The notes: generated by a model from the letters alone, not told the origin. 64,000 bases of DNA from Anaerocolumna aminovalerica (GCF_900115365.1 NZ_FOWD01000009.1:1-64000), one strand, 5' to 3'. Shown: positions 30,301 through 37,260, numbered from the stretch's first letter. Made by a program: numbers and translations.

Positions 30301-30322
30301 CAAAACCATCCAAGTAAAATAA
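24317..30322 (+). CDS. Secreted 2001-residue multidomain protein with CehA/McbA-type PHP phosphoesterase domain
   Basis: RBS AAAGGAGG and a signal peptide (MKKIAKRYLAMILSIIMVFS...YADE) mark secretion. Visible order: an N-terminal beta domain to about 170; a chitobiase-C-terminal-like segment at 190-260 (PSGSTVVSGSAITLSC..APGYLDS); an OB-fold-like domain at about 285-470; and two Ig-like segments at 470-670. A PHP metallo-phosphoesterase core at about 675-940 carries the metal-site blocks HSHTTYSDG, FTDHSNYF, QFNHPGK and NNQDNH. A GATase-like region at 1140-1420 has FCGWSD. A second OB-fold domain at 1430-1640 has YLQDETAGINAF, a Pro-Thr linker lies at about 1655-1678, and a C-terminal BIG2-like domain has VSNKSIATVSSNGTITAKKKG. 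No LPXTG or membrane tail is seen. A role in extracellular phosphodiester (nucleic acid or phosphonate/lipid) breakdown is inferred from the PHP and OB domains. Confidence 0.85.
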   Translation: MKKIAKRYLAMILSIIMVFSVSPVKSYADEIAGTFVKINSAADLISGKYVMVESSGKAAGVFDGTNTLTVAQPTVVDDKITNPDSGLVWDFTVSESGVTLMDSNGTKIKPTGTTNVIAVGDFQWTAEFIGGTFSFSGLNYSIGYNATINSNQGGFRTYKTAGSTIKPSNFTLYKLDDGIPSGPVKAARPQASKPSGSTVVSGSAITLSCTTPGATIEYRVTNVSPSAIMFYSEPIIISSDTTIEAMATAPGYLDSDVAVFNYIIGKEPETNPDLFDPIPEIPAGAKSVFEASQLEAGQTITVVGQLVYRFGNYDSANSAILEDVINGQIYALQIFDSLSGFEIGDVLKLTGKTDIYGAVPQLRDLTKKEKLVSAADTQLIPAQEFTSFNDLKAVKESLISEWVIIKDVTLGNYNNNGSTKVTDSNGGSMDIYRAATFPYGVTAGEKVDLYACVSKYNTTDQLRVGSSTDYLVTNDTKAPTITFPVFDSAELEKDYRISVTIKDNVAVTEAELTYTVNSVSTTVPLIQNASDKTQWEVTIPGSTFTSGVSKFTVSVTAKDKAGNEGKSTKIDIAVIDEPQVTKVTPARNEKTGDEKRPLISITATNLGTAPTAKLTLKAGERIELNAVAMTHANGTFSYKLTKDLADARYTASVVITRADGKSTTYEWPFTVGTPEYSLYFGQLHSHTTYSDGSGSLDDALDYINKISKSDNVDFAAFTDHSNYFDTKTEVNPEASLYDKNLMTAGSQKLWNEYKGKIADFNASSTNRGVIALGGYEMTWSSGPGHINTWNTEGIVSRNNETLNNKTNDAGMKAYYALLSKEEGADSVSQFNHPGKTFGTFSDFAYWDPIIDSRITLVEVGNGEGAIGAGGYFPSYQYYTMALDKGWHVAPTNNQDNHKGKWGNANDARDVIITDNFTEQGIYDALKDRRVYATEDKNLEITYTVNDELMGSIIDEVPESLDLKVTLSDADDIIQKAEVIVNSGRVVHTWDVNAQSKELNVNLKPDYSYYYIRVTEKDGDLAVTAPVWVGKTKLLGISSVESSTATPVTGEEMTVKTILFNSESEDVAIKSLTYKLDGAIIERKADAGIVAKGTTTEVAFEFTPEKAKMQTITVEVVLESGGLEYEFTKDITLDVRDANKLVYIGIDGSHFNEYVAGNYKDSMTNFSKLAAESNVRCVILNSSDELIAAANNTDGKYKMIILTAPSRRDGTKLREPYATYADEEIAAIKGFSEAGGSLVFCGWSDLYENYKKFPAEDHMAAQQNKVLEALGASLRISDDGTYDDVLNAGGSEANKARLYFSTYNWDNPFTNGIVYDEKHPNDNIYSQLYSQYGGSTIYAVDMAGNPTSTLSDNVSPIVYGHDTTYSKDCDNDGFGGSSTPKYEYKAGDNRLMVLASETITHASGNQSLLIVAGAAFLSNFEIQATIADTNAELNYSNYTILENLIQYVNPTQLDKIEDVQKEAEEGVKFTVEGIVTSNASGYDKATAFFDCIYLQDETAGINAFPVAGDFRIGQKVRITGTTSSYQGERQLNVMSISLVDDTITEVEPKEVTAKEINDRTYLGSLVKISGKVTKVELANGAVQTILVQDKAGNIARIFIDGYITTDKEIKELAVGNLITVVGLSSYDDTFDGLHARIRIRDRADIICKRNDSSTPNPSNPTPNPTPNPTPTPTPTPTPGGKAVITVDKGTSSITGGKAVIKVKIGEKVLKENVKDGNNNITITLGKEVLKDIVTDSKVKKGIVIDLFIPAVKDAAIENILLSKDAMLLAQKSGQKLTINVASGKGYTVDISASELKKVTTGSKDLNIAVTLKKDTKAAAKSVGILTVGTDDTLAAGMIVTVPVKDTLSLAAGKKVYIYHKNAKTGALEEVPNNPITVAADGTIKFSTLRGGDFVISTEKVKDAVKLIDRVKVSVNSSVAKGKKINVKVTLPQELARVTAFKNGDPVGQEEAKVIYKVSNKSIATVSSNGTITAKKKGTVKLTVTVTLENGQKKNFSKTIQVK

Positions 30323-30361
30323 AATAGCAGGTTGTAAACAGATATAAGGCTTAATTAGAAG

Positions 30362-30393
30362 GGCTGCCACACTAATTTAGTGTGGCATTCCTT
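30362..30393 (+). terminator. Terminator after the 2001-residue protein gene
   Basis: TGCCACACTAA pairs perfectly with TTAGTGTGGCA and is followed by TTCCTTTG. Confidence 0.8.
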
Positions 30394-30432
30394 TGTTAGG
30401 TATTTGCTTTAGTAATCAGAGAGGAATACTGT

Positions 30433-31590
30433 ATGAAAAAGAATCTTAAGGTGAAAATATTAACTGCAGTGATAATGCTGTTAGTATTTATAGGCGCAGC
30501 TATAATTTTAAACCGTCCGGATCCGGATGATGTGCTATCTTCTGCACAAAAGAGGATATTCGCCTTTGCAAAAGTTACAGCTATATTAGGGGATAATGCA
30601 TCACCGGACACTTGGACAGAAGGAAGACGTATTGGAGCACAGGAATTAGAAGTGAGGATTCTTACAGGTAAGCATAAGGGAGCTGTGCTGGAAACAATCA
30701 ACTACTTAAATGCATATTATAATGTGGATGCAAAGTTAGGAACACGGCTTATAGTCCGGCTGGACTATAATGATACAGGAGAACTATATGTAGTGTCCAT
30801 TCCTAATTATGATCGAAGCAGCATATTAGTTATAGCTCTGATTGCCTTTGCTATACTTATGGTGTTGGTAGGTGGAAAGCAGGGAGCAAGAGCATTACTT
30901 GGACTATTGTTTACATTATTGAATCTTTGGTATATTTTAATTCCTTTGGTATTAAAAGGAGTTTCTCCAATATTAGCTACTATTTTAATTGCTGCATATA
31001 CTAGTGCAGGTGCATTACTATTGTTGACCGGTTATACCAAAAAGACATTCTGTGCACTTGTAGGATGTGTTGGAGGGGTTATAGCCGCTGGAATCTTTGC
31101 TTGGATTATTACGATTTTGACACCTATGAACGGATTTAATATGTCAGAGGCAGAGGAACTGGTAATACGGGCTTCGGAATCGCCATTGAAAATCAGTGGT
31201 TTACTGGTAAGTGGTATACTACTTTCAGCACTTGGAGCGTTGATGGACACTTCCATGTCCATTGTATCTGCACTCCATGAGGTTTATGAGCAAAATCCTT
31301 CCATATCCAAAAAGCAAATCTTCCGTTCCGGTATGAATATCGGGCGGGATGCCATGGGAACCATGGCAAATACATTGATACTTGCATTTGTAGGATCGGC
31401 ATTTAACCTATTGATTCTATTTCAGGTATATGAGTATCCCATGATTCAAATACTAAATAGTGATATGATGGCAATTGAAATTTTACAGGGAATTGCAGGA
31501 TCAGTAGGTATTATTGCAACCACACCATTGGTTTCTGCTCTATGTGCCACAATATTTCGATTTAAGGGAAATAAAATATTGACACGGTAA
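30433..31590 (+). CDS. YibE/F-like multi-spanning membrane protein
   Basis: 385 residues. An N-terminal membrane helix (TAVIMLLVFIGAAIIL) is followed by an extracytoplasmic beta domain of about 100 residues (AKVTAILGDN...LNAYYNVDAKLGTRLIV). About seven membrane segments follow, beginning SILVIALIAFAILMVLVGG. The loop GALMDTSMSIVSALHEV and the conserved SGMNIGRDAMGTMANTLILAFVGS block are hallmarks of the YibE/F family. Biochemical role is unknown; some members are linked to small-molecule or metal transport. It has its own unit between two terminator-like hairpins. The RBS GAGAGGAATACTGT is modest. Confidence 0.85.
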   Translation: MKKNLKVKILTAVIMLLVFIGAAIILNRPDPDDVLSSAQKRIFAFAKVTAILGDNASPDTWTEGRRIGAQELEVRILTGKHKGAVLETINYLNAYYNVDAKLGTRLIVRLDYNDTGELYVVSIPNYDRSSILVIALIAFAILMVLVGGKQGARALLGLLFTLLNLWYILIPLVLKGVSPILATILIAAYTSAGALLLLTGYTKKTFCALVGCVGGVIAAGIFAWIITILTPMNGFNMSEAEELVIRASESPLKISGLLVSGILLSALGALMDTSMSIVSALHEVYEQNPSISKKQIFRSGMNIGRDAMGTMANTLILAFVGSAFNLLILFQVYEYPMIQILNSDMMAIEILQGIAGSVGIIATTPLVSALCATIFRFKGNKILTR

Positions 31591-31752
31591 CTATGAAGGA
31601 TGGAAGGTTATATAAATAATTTTACATCTTCCAAGGTTTTAAATGTAATTTCCTATAGATCTGGAATAATATGTATATGAAGCAACCCTTATTAACCAGC
31701 TTATATTAATAAGTAATCAACTTTATGATTTTTGGTTAGTTTGTAAGATAAT

Positions 31753-31838
31753 AAAGAGAAGAATTGAAGCACATCTGCAAATGTTAGTCTATTTTTGCCT
31801 AACATTTAAGATACACTTCAGATATTCTTCTCTTTTTT
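31753..31838 (+). terminator. Long imperfect hairpin with T-run
   Basis: The outer stem AAAGAGAAGAAT pairs with ATTCTTCTCTTT. The middle TGAAG/CTTCA and inner AAATGTTAG/CTAACATTT also pair, spanning 86 bases and ending in TTTTTTT. It ends the yibE/F unit or is a small structured element. Confidence 0.65.
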
Positions 31839-31894
31839 TAATAGATTAAAGTAATAAAATATAAAAGGTATTATATAAAAGTAATAAAAATATA

Positions 31895-31923
31895 TTGACA
31901 ATATAACAACTAAAATATACAAT
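31895..31923 (+). promoter_or_regulatory. Near-consensus promoter facing the hsdS breakpoint
   Basis: TTGACA, a 17-base spacer, then TACAAT. It points at the hsdS repeat copy B (32042) and then runs antisense to hsdM. No sense ORF follows before the repeat. Apart from this and the preceding hairpin I see nothing in 31591-32026. Confidence 0.6.
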
Positions 31924-32026
31924 ATAACAAAGAGTTGATAATATTAATGCAAAAATATAACCAAAATAGTTGTTTAGTAAGAACTATCTTTGCTTTCAGC
32001 TAAATTAAATACATAAAAATATTTTT

Positions 32027-32107
32027 TTAAGGGAAGAGACACTTACGCTGTTCCCAATCGTCAGTAAACCCCTTAAATCTTATCTTTGGCACCCTATCAT
32101 TATTCAC
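32027..32107 (-). pseudogene. hsdS N-terminal stub, truncated at the recombination repeat
   Basis: GTG at 32107 overlaps the hsdM stop, as is usual for translationally coupled hsdM-hsdS. It reads VNNDRVPKIRFKGFTDDWEQRK, then only C-L-F-P and a stop. The HsdS homology ends exactly at TGGGAACAGCGTAAG. The frame is the same as that of hsdS at 2-1144 across the repeat, so joining the two would give a full specificity subunit of about 400 residues. As it stands hsdM has no downstream specificity domain. Confidence 0.9.
32042..32057 (-). repeat. hsdS recombination repeat, copy B (reverse)
   Basis: Reverse complement of TTGGGAACAGCGTAAG. It is inverted relative to copy A (1-16) and direct relative to copy D (3268-3283). 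Confidence 0.85.
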
Positions 32108-33737
32108 TTTTCTCACCATCCTCTTCTATCTTTTCCATATCTTCCTCCATCAAATTGTTAATAGCACTTTTTAGTTCTGCTTTTGATTCATCATCATTCC
32201 CAACTAATTCTTGAAGCATTTCTATTAATGATTCTTGTGAGCTCTTTATCTCTTTTGTAATTTTTGCAATCTCTGCCGTAACTTCACCTAAATCTATTGG
32301 TTCTTCTTCCTCAAAAGTATCCACATAGCGAGGAATATTGAGATTGAAATCATTTTCCTTTATTTCATCAAAGGAAGCCAAATAGGCAAATTTATCAATA
32401 GTTATTCTTTTCATATACGCATCAAGTATCTTATCTAAATGCTCGTCATTCATTGTATTCTGTGCTTTACCCTTTTTAAATTCTTTTGAAGCATCAATAA
32501 ATAGTACATCACGTTTTTCACGTTCTTTCTTCTTAAGGATGATTACAGTGGTAGGAATACTTGTATTGTAGAAGATTCCTGCTGGCATTCCAATAACAGT
32601 ATCGATTGCACCATCTTCTAATAACTTCTGGCGAATCTTTCCTTCAGCATTTCCTCTAAACAATACGCCATGAGGTAAAACAATAGCCATTACACCAGTA
32701 TTCTTAAGGTGGTAGAACCCGTGCAGCAAAAAGGCATAATCCGCTTTAGATTTTGGTGGAAGTGCCCCATACATACTAAATCTTGGGTCTGTCATAAATC
32801 CTTTGTCCGCACTCCAATTCGCTGAGTAGGGAGGATTCATGACAACTGCATCAAAATTTGTAGGTTCATCAACTGGCCAATCCTTGTCAAGAGTATCTCC
32901 ATTATGAAGATTTTGATTTTCAACAGGTACGCCATGAAGTATCATATTCATTCGTGCAAGATTGTATGTTGATGTGTTTAACTCTTGTCCAAAATATATT
33001 ACTGTATTGGCTTCGTTTGAACACTTCTTAGCATTTAACATAAGGGAGCCGGATCCCATAGCAGCATCATATATCGTAAATCCCGATACATCTTTTTTAC
33101 CATTGAATACAATTTGGGTCATTAATTTTGACACTGGTTGTGGTGTATAGAACTCGCCAGCCTTTTTTCCTGTGTCACTTGCAAATTCACCTATCAGATA
33201 TTCATATGCATCACCTAACATATCACCTTCATGAACGGTAATATTAATCTGTGACAACTCTTGCATTACATTAGATATCATTTGATTTCTTTTCGGTGGT
33301 GTATTTCCAAGTTTTGTTGAATAAATATCCAAATCCTGAAATAAGTCTTTAAATGTCTCATCTGATTGTTCAATATCTCTAAATCCTTGAGATAGTTCTT
33401 CTAATTGAAAGGTATTATCATTTATTTTATTAATCAAGGCAGTAAAAGTCAAATCTGGTTTTAAAACAAAGGATATTTGATGTTTCAATTCAGAAACTAA
33501 GTCATTTCTCATACTCTCATCTTCGTAATTTTTCCTATAAATTTCTAATGCTTCATCTAATGTGTTCGCTTTTTCATCTAATAAATCCACTAAGCTATAA
33601 AGTAATTTATCAGACAGATATTTATAAAAGATAAGTCCTAAAAGATAACTTTTATAATCTTCAGCTCCCATTGTTCCCCTCATTACATTTGCACTATTCC
33701 AAAGTGCTGTTTTTAAATCTTTTGTGCTTTCACTCAT
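32100..33737 (-). CDS. hsdM: Type I DNA methyltransferase subunit HsdM
   Basis: 545 residues. An N-terminal HsdM helical domain (MSESTKDLKTALWNSANVMRG, FYKYLSDKLL) is followed by an adenine methyltransferase domain. This has the AdoMet motif YDAAMGSGSLML near residue 225 and the catalytic NPPY in FDAVVMNPPYSANW near 305, so it is an N6-adenine methylase. The frame extends 30 codons upstream, but AAAGGAGAG before ATG 33737 and the family N-terminus fix the start. Downstream, hsdS is only a stub. Upstream lie remains of an ATPase/TOPRIM pair. hsdR and full hsdS cassettes lie 26-32 kb away on the opposite strand. Confidence 0.95.
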   Translation of the reverse strand: MSESTKDLKTALWNSANVMRGTMGAEDYKSYLLGLIFYKYLSDKLLYSLVDLLDEKANTLDEALEIYRKNYEDESMRNDLVSELKHQISFVLKPDLTFTALINKINDNTFQLEELSQGFRDIEQSDETFKDLFQDLDIYSTKLGNTPPKRNQMISNVMQELSQINITVHEGDMLGDAYEYLIGEFASDTGKKAGEFYTPQPVSKLMTQIVFNGKKDVSGFTIYDAAMGSGSLMLNAKKCSNEANTVIYFGQELNTSTYNLARMNMILHGVPVENQNLHNGDTLDKDWPVDEPTNFDAVVMNPPYSANWSADKGFMTDPRFSMYGALPPKSKADYAFLLHGFYHLKNTGVMAIVLPHGVLFRGNAEGKIRQKLLEDGAIDTVIGMPAGIFYNTSIPTTVIILKKKEREKRDVLFIDASKEFKKGKAQNTMNDEHLDKILDAYMKRITIDKFAYLASFDEIKENDFNLNIPRYVDTFEEEEPIDLGEVTAEIAKITKEIKSSQESLIEMLQELVGNDDESKAELKSAINNLMEEDMEKIEEDGEKSE

Positions 33738-33810
33738 TTTAACCTCTCCTTTACATCTAATAACACACGACTTTAACCCGTTAGATTGCGCCCATGCTGG
33801 GTGCACCAAT

Positions 33811-33843
33811 AATAGGGTGGAATTCAAAGAATTCCACCCTATT
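33811..33843. terminator. Perfect 14-bp palindromic hairpin upstream of hsdM
   Basis: AATAGGGTGGAATT, a 5-base loop, then AATTCCACCCTATT. It is followed on the + strand by TTGAATAAG and has no long T-run, so it may be a terminator for upstream genes or a regulatory hairpin in the hsdM leader. Confidence 0.5.
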
Positions 33844-34049
33844 TTGAATAAGAGTCCAAAATTTACATATATAATGCTATTTCTTTAAATACTTATTAAC
33901 ATTTATAGTAAAATAGTGCCTTTAAAAATATTGATTTTCATCTCAGTAAGCATTGAATCTCTACTTTCAGAGACTTTAACGTTAGGCAAAGTCTTTTGCA
34001 AATTCATCCCCATAATTAGAGACTATATTATTTACATATCTTTGTTCAG

Positions 34050-34470
34050 TAAATTGGAATCACAAGCAATCATAATTGCTTTCCTTAATTTCATTAATAT
34101 AATCTGCACCACATTCCAACATCATTTTATCAAATTCTTCAATTGACATTTCTTGAAAAAATTTTTCAATACTTTTTACTTCTTCTACTAAAGCTCTACC
34201 ATTTACAATAATTAACACCCCTGTCTAAAAATTGTTTTATAGGTGTATGGCTAGTCAAACTCCCTCTAAATGTCTCAAAGTCCTTTAACCTCTCACTAAA
34301 TGAACCATAATCAATCTTATCACTATAATCTTCAACTTTTTAATAATGTTTGTAATCCATCCTTTGGTATCTTATCATCCTTTAACCACGTTCTATTTCA
34401 GTTCCATGGTACATACTTAACTTTCCCCTTATGTTTATCTATTTAGTTATACATCATCAGTATATCTTAA
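34050..34470 (-). pseudogene. Unrecognised decayed coding region
   Basis: On the - strand, short stretches of protein-like sequence occur in shifting frames. One reads DYGSFSERLKDFETFRGSLTSHTPI then QFLDRG. Another reads IIVNGRALVEEVKSIEKFFQEM then ECGADYINEIKESNYD and a stop. Stops and frame changes divide them. I do not recognise a family. The rest of 33850-34560 shows no gene. Confidence 0.4.
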
Positions 34471-34564
34471 CAAATTAAATTATGCAATAACTTTCCAAAA
34501 CTTTTCCAAAACTTAACGTATAAGTTAAGTTTTTTATTGTCACATTCTAACCCGATCAACCTGC

Positions 34565-35178
34565 TTACTCTTTTTCTTTTTTACCCCCCTGTACTCCAAG
34601 CTCTTTATACAATAAATGAAGCCCATCAGTCACTTCTCTACTAATTAATTCTATATCTAAAGCTTGTACAAATCCTCTTATCTCTTTTCCTTTAGTATAT
34701 ATTCTATTTGCTTTGCTAAAAAGAGCCTTTAACTTCTCATATCCATTTTTCCCATTGGGTTGTGTACCTGATTTTAATTTTAAAAATCGAATTATCCCTT
34801 CCTCATCAATTAAGAACCAATCTTCTATCGACTTTTCTGCTTTAATGTGTATGACTTTATCCGCTCCATCTTCCAACAGAAGCTTTTCTATCTCTATCCA
34901 ATTTATTTTGGGTTTCTGGGCATAGCCGAATACATCAGTATCATAACATAAAGCAACTGTCACTTGATACCCTGTCAATTTAGGGAGTACCTCTTTCAAA
35001 AAGATTCTATTAACTTCTTTCTTAAATCCCCCGATGCCATTAATGCTTCTACAAATAATTTTATGATCGAGATTTCCCGACAAATGTTTTCCCTGATATG
35101 CCTTATTAATTCCTTATAAAATTCTACTTCTGTCTTTCCTTCGACAAATAGCGCCAAGCATTTACTCAACTCCGTCAC
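34565..35178 (-). pseudogene. Frameshifted TOPRIM/RloB-like nuclease half of a defence pair
   Basis: Two overlapping frames form one protein. The first (from ATG 35178) reads MTELSKCLALFVEGKTEVEFYKELIRHIR and then runs off. The second continues from about 35090 as SGNLDHKIICRSINGIGGFKKEV through VALCYDTDVFGY. FVEGKTEVEFY and the D-x-D are typical of small TOPRIM-type (DUF4276/RloB-like) proteins of about 200 residues, which pair with an ABC-type ATPase. The start overlaps the ATPase stop by 17 bases, as in a coupled operon. A one-base change near 35090 separates the halves, so the gene is inactive unless this is a sequencing error. Confidence 0.75.
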
Positions 35179-36283
35179 TCTCCAGATATGTTTCTATATT
35201 ACTTTCATCATCGGATAACATAGAGAAAATATAATCACCCATTGTCATACCAATTGTATCAGCATCATCCATAAGAAGTTTCTCTTTACTCTTTCTAAAT
35301 CCATAAAATTCTGCAATCCCACCCTCTTTATGGCGTCCCACATAAATACTATCTAATTCCATGAAACTTACAACATAGGGAGAGTGACTTGTTATGATTA
35401 CTTTGCAGTCGTCTAATAACTCTTCTATAATCTGTAAATACGTCCGAAACAAGAATGGATGAATTGAATTCTCAGGTTCTTCAATGGCAATTAATGAAAT
35501 ATTTCTTTCCTCCATGCTTGCCATCATTATCTTAGTCAATATCATAAAAACTCTTTTTGCTCCATCTGACATTGATTCAAAATCAATTAATTTGGACAGG
35601 TTTTTATCACGGACAAACAGTAAATAAATGCTATTAGACACTATAAATGGCATATCTTCAGGTACAACTACATCCCCCTCTTTATTAATCTGTATTTCCT
35701 TAACAATTACACTTTCAATATCCGGAAACAATTGTTTATATGCATCAAGTAGTAATTCAAATTTGCTGGGGTTCACCTGTTTTAACTTTGCTATAACTCT
35801 TGGTAAATTTTCTGAGTCAATGAAATTTTCTACTAAGCCTTTTCTGATGATTGGATTCGGAACATAGAACTGTTTTGCATCAAGATTATTCTCCATATAT
35901 AGCCTTAAATCATTAAGTCTCTTGATTATCTCTATATAATATAATTGATCAAATGCTTTAAGTTTATTTGCTACTAATTCCAAATCTTCTATCTGGGTTG
36001 GAGTTGTACACCTGCCAGATTCTGAACTTTTATAAAAAGCTTCATTCCCTTGGCGGCTAATGAGTTGATTATATTTTTTCCCTATTTCATCAATCTTTAC
36101 TCTTAAATATTCATTAACAACCTTTGCCGCATCACCATCATTTCTTATCCAGCTAAAGGAAAAACCATATACAATACGATACTTAATATCATCAATTGTG
36201 GTTGCCGTCTCAATCTCGAAACTAAAATCTAAAAAGATGCCAACATCCAGAGAAGCAAACAAAAATCTCTGGTCTGTTGGCAA
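35162..36283 (-). pseudogene. N-terminally truncated RloA/OLD-type ABC ATPase
   Basis: 373 codons carry the C-terminal part of an AAA/OLD-like ATPase: the signature MSDGAKRVFMILTKI, Walker B LIAIEEPENSIHPF and the H-loop IITSHSPYVVSF. The N-terminal Walker A loop (GxxGxGKS) that every active member needs is absent. The frame begins at an unsupported TTG, and TGA lies five codons upstream (36296-36298). About 50-100 residues are therefore missing. The neighbours are a TOPRIM protein and hsdM, matching rlo (restriction-linked) gene pairs and ATPase/TOPRIM defence modules such as PARIS or AbiL-like pairs. It sits at the island edge beside ecfT. Confidence 0.8.
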
Positions 36284-36384
36284 CTTTATTTTTAATCAGC
36301 CTTGAATGGTAACAATCTGTTTTAGAAACAGATAATGAGATATATCTATACTGGCACCATTAAGATTTTAACTTTACTATTCTT

Positions 36385-36431
36385 TCGTTGTTGGTGCCCG
36401 TTGTTGGTGCCAGGCACCAACCTAGCACCAG
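36385..36431 (-). repeat. GTTGTTGGTGCC repeat cluster beside ecfT
   Basis: Two CGTTGTTGGTGCC units, then GGTGCCAGGCACCAACC and CTAGCACCAGCC, immediately after the ecfT stop on the - strand. It is the counterpart of the cluster at 6953-7024, which follows the decayed ecfT end. Confidence 0.75.
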
Positions 36432-36432
36432 C

Positions 36433-37260
36433 CTACATAAATGGATTATAAAACCTACTTCCATCATAAAAAGTAAATACTAAAGATATAATAGAAAATA
36501 CTACGGTAAATATAATCACCATGTAGTCCATCCTGGTAAAAGGTCTTGCCGTATACCAGGTTCTCTTTTTGCTCTTGCCAAATCCTCTTAATTCCATTGC
36601 ATTACTGATTACATCAATCCTTTCCATACTGGAAAATATAAGCGGAAATAGGATTGCGCCCATGCTCTTGACTCTAGTGGGCAAAGATACATCTTTCGAC
36701 ATATCGATTCCCCTAGCTTCCTGGGATTGTTTTATCTCGTTAAAGTCTCTTTGAATGTCAGGTATATAGCGAAAAGCAAGAGATATGGAATATCCGATTT
36801 TATAATTCACTCCTAACCGGTTTAAGGAAGCTGCGAATTCACTTGGATTGGTGGTAACGATAAAAAGAAGGGCGGCAGGTATTACTGTAAAATATTTTAA
36901 AGCAACATTGCATTCATAAAAAATCTGTTCCTTGGTAAGGGTATATTTTCCAAATAGATGGAGTAAATCATGTCTGGTTCCATATATCTTCGTTCCTTCA
37001 TAAGGGGAAAAGATAAATATGGCAAGGATATTAATAATTAAGAACAGACAAATTACCTTAAATACCATAGAAACCTGTTTATATTTTATCTTAGACATGT
37101 AAAATGCAATCATACTAATTATGAGCATTGCTAACAGAACTCTTGTATCGTAGGTAATCATACCCAACACAGACCAAAGTATAAAAAAAATCAGCTTAGT
37201 GGCACCGCAAAGTCTGTGTATCCAGGTATCGTCATGAGAATAGGTTAAGAACTTAGCCAC
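36433..37260 (-). CDS. ecfT: Energy-coupling factor transporter transmembrane protein EcfT
   Basis: 275 residues with about five to six membrane helices and the two coupling motifs that touch the ATPases: SQEARGID and MELRGFG. It links the EcfA ATPases to a substrate-binding S component. Start GTG 37260 overlaps the ecfA stop (GTGGCTAA) with AAGGGGG upstream; the longer frame to 37332 overlaps ecfA by 80 bases and is unlikely. It is the last gene of the operon. Its final 65 codons are duplicated in decayed form at 6758-6952, and a restriction island half follows directly. Confidence 0.92.
   Translation of the reverse strand: MAKFLTYSHDDTWIHRLCGATKLIFFILWSVLGMITYDTRVLLAMLIISMIAFYMSKIKYKQVSMVFKVICLFLIINILAIFIFSPYEGTKIYGTRHDLLHLFGKYTLTKEQIFYECNVALKYFTVIPAALLFIVTTNPSEFAASLNRLGVNYKIGYSISLAFRYIPDIQRDFNEIKQSQEARGIDMSKDVSLPTRVKSMGAILFPLIFSSMERIDVISNAMELRGFGKSKKRTWYTARPFTRMDYMVIIFTVVFSIISLVFTFYDGSRFYNPFM

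Noticed and set aside
29212-30309. - strand ORFs of about 140 codons opposite the 2001-residue protein gene
   Set aside because: They are antisense shadows of the repetitive Pro-Thr linker and C-terminal region (runs such as GVGVGVG) with no RBS.
33916-34146. 76-codon + strand ORF upstream of hsdM
   Set aside because: It has no RBS, and the opposite strand carries better protein-like, though broken, sequence.
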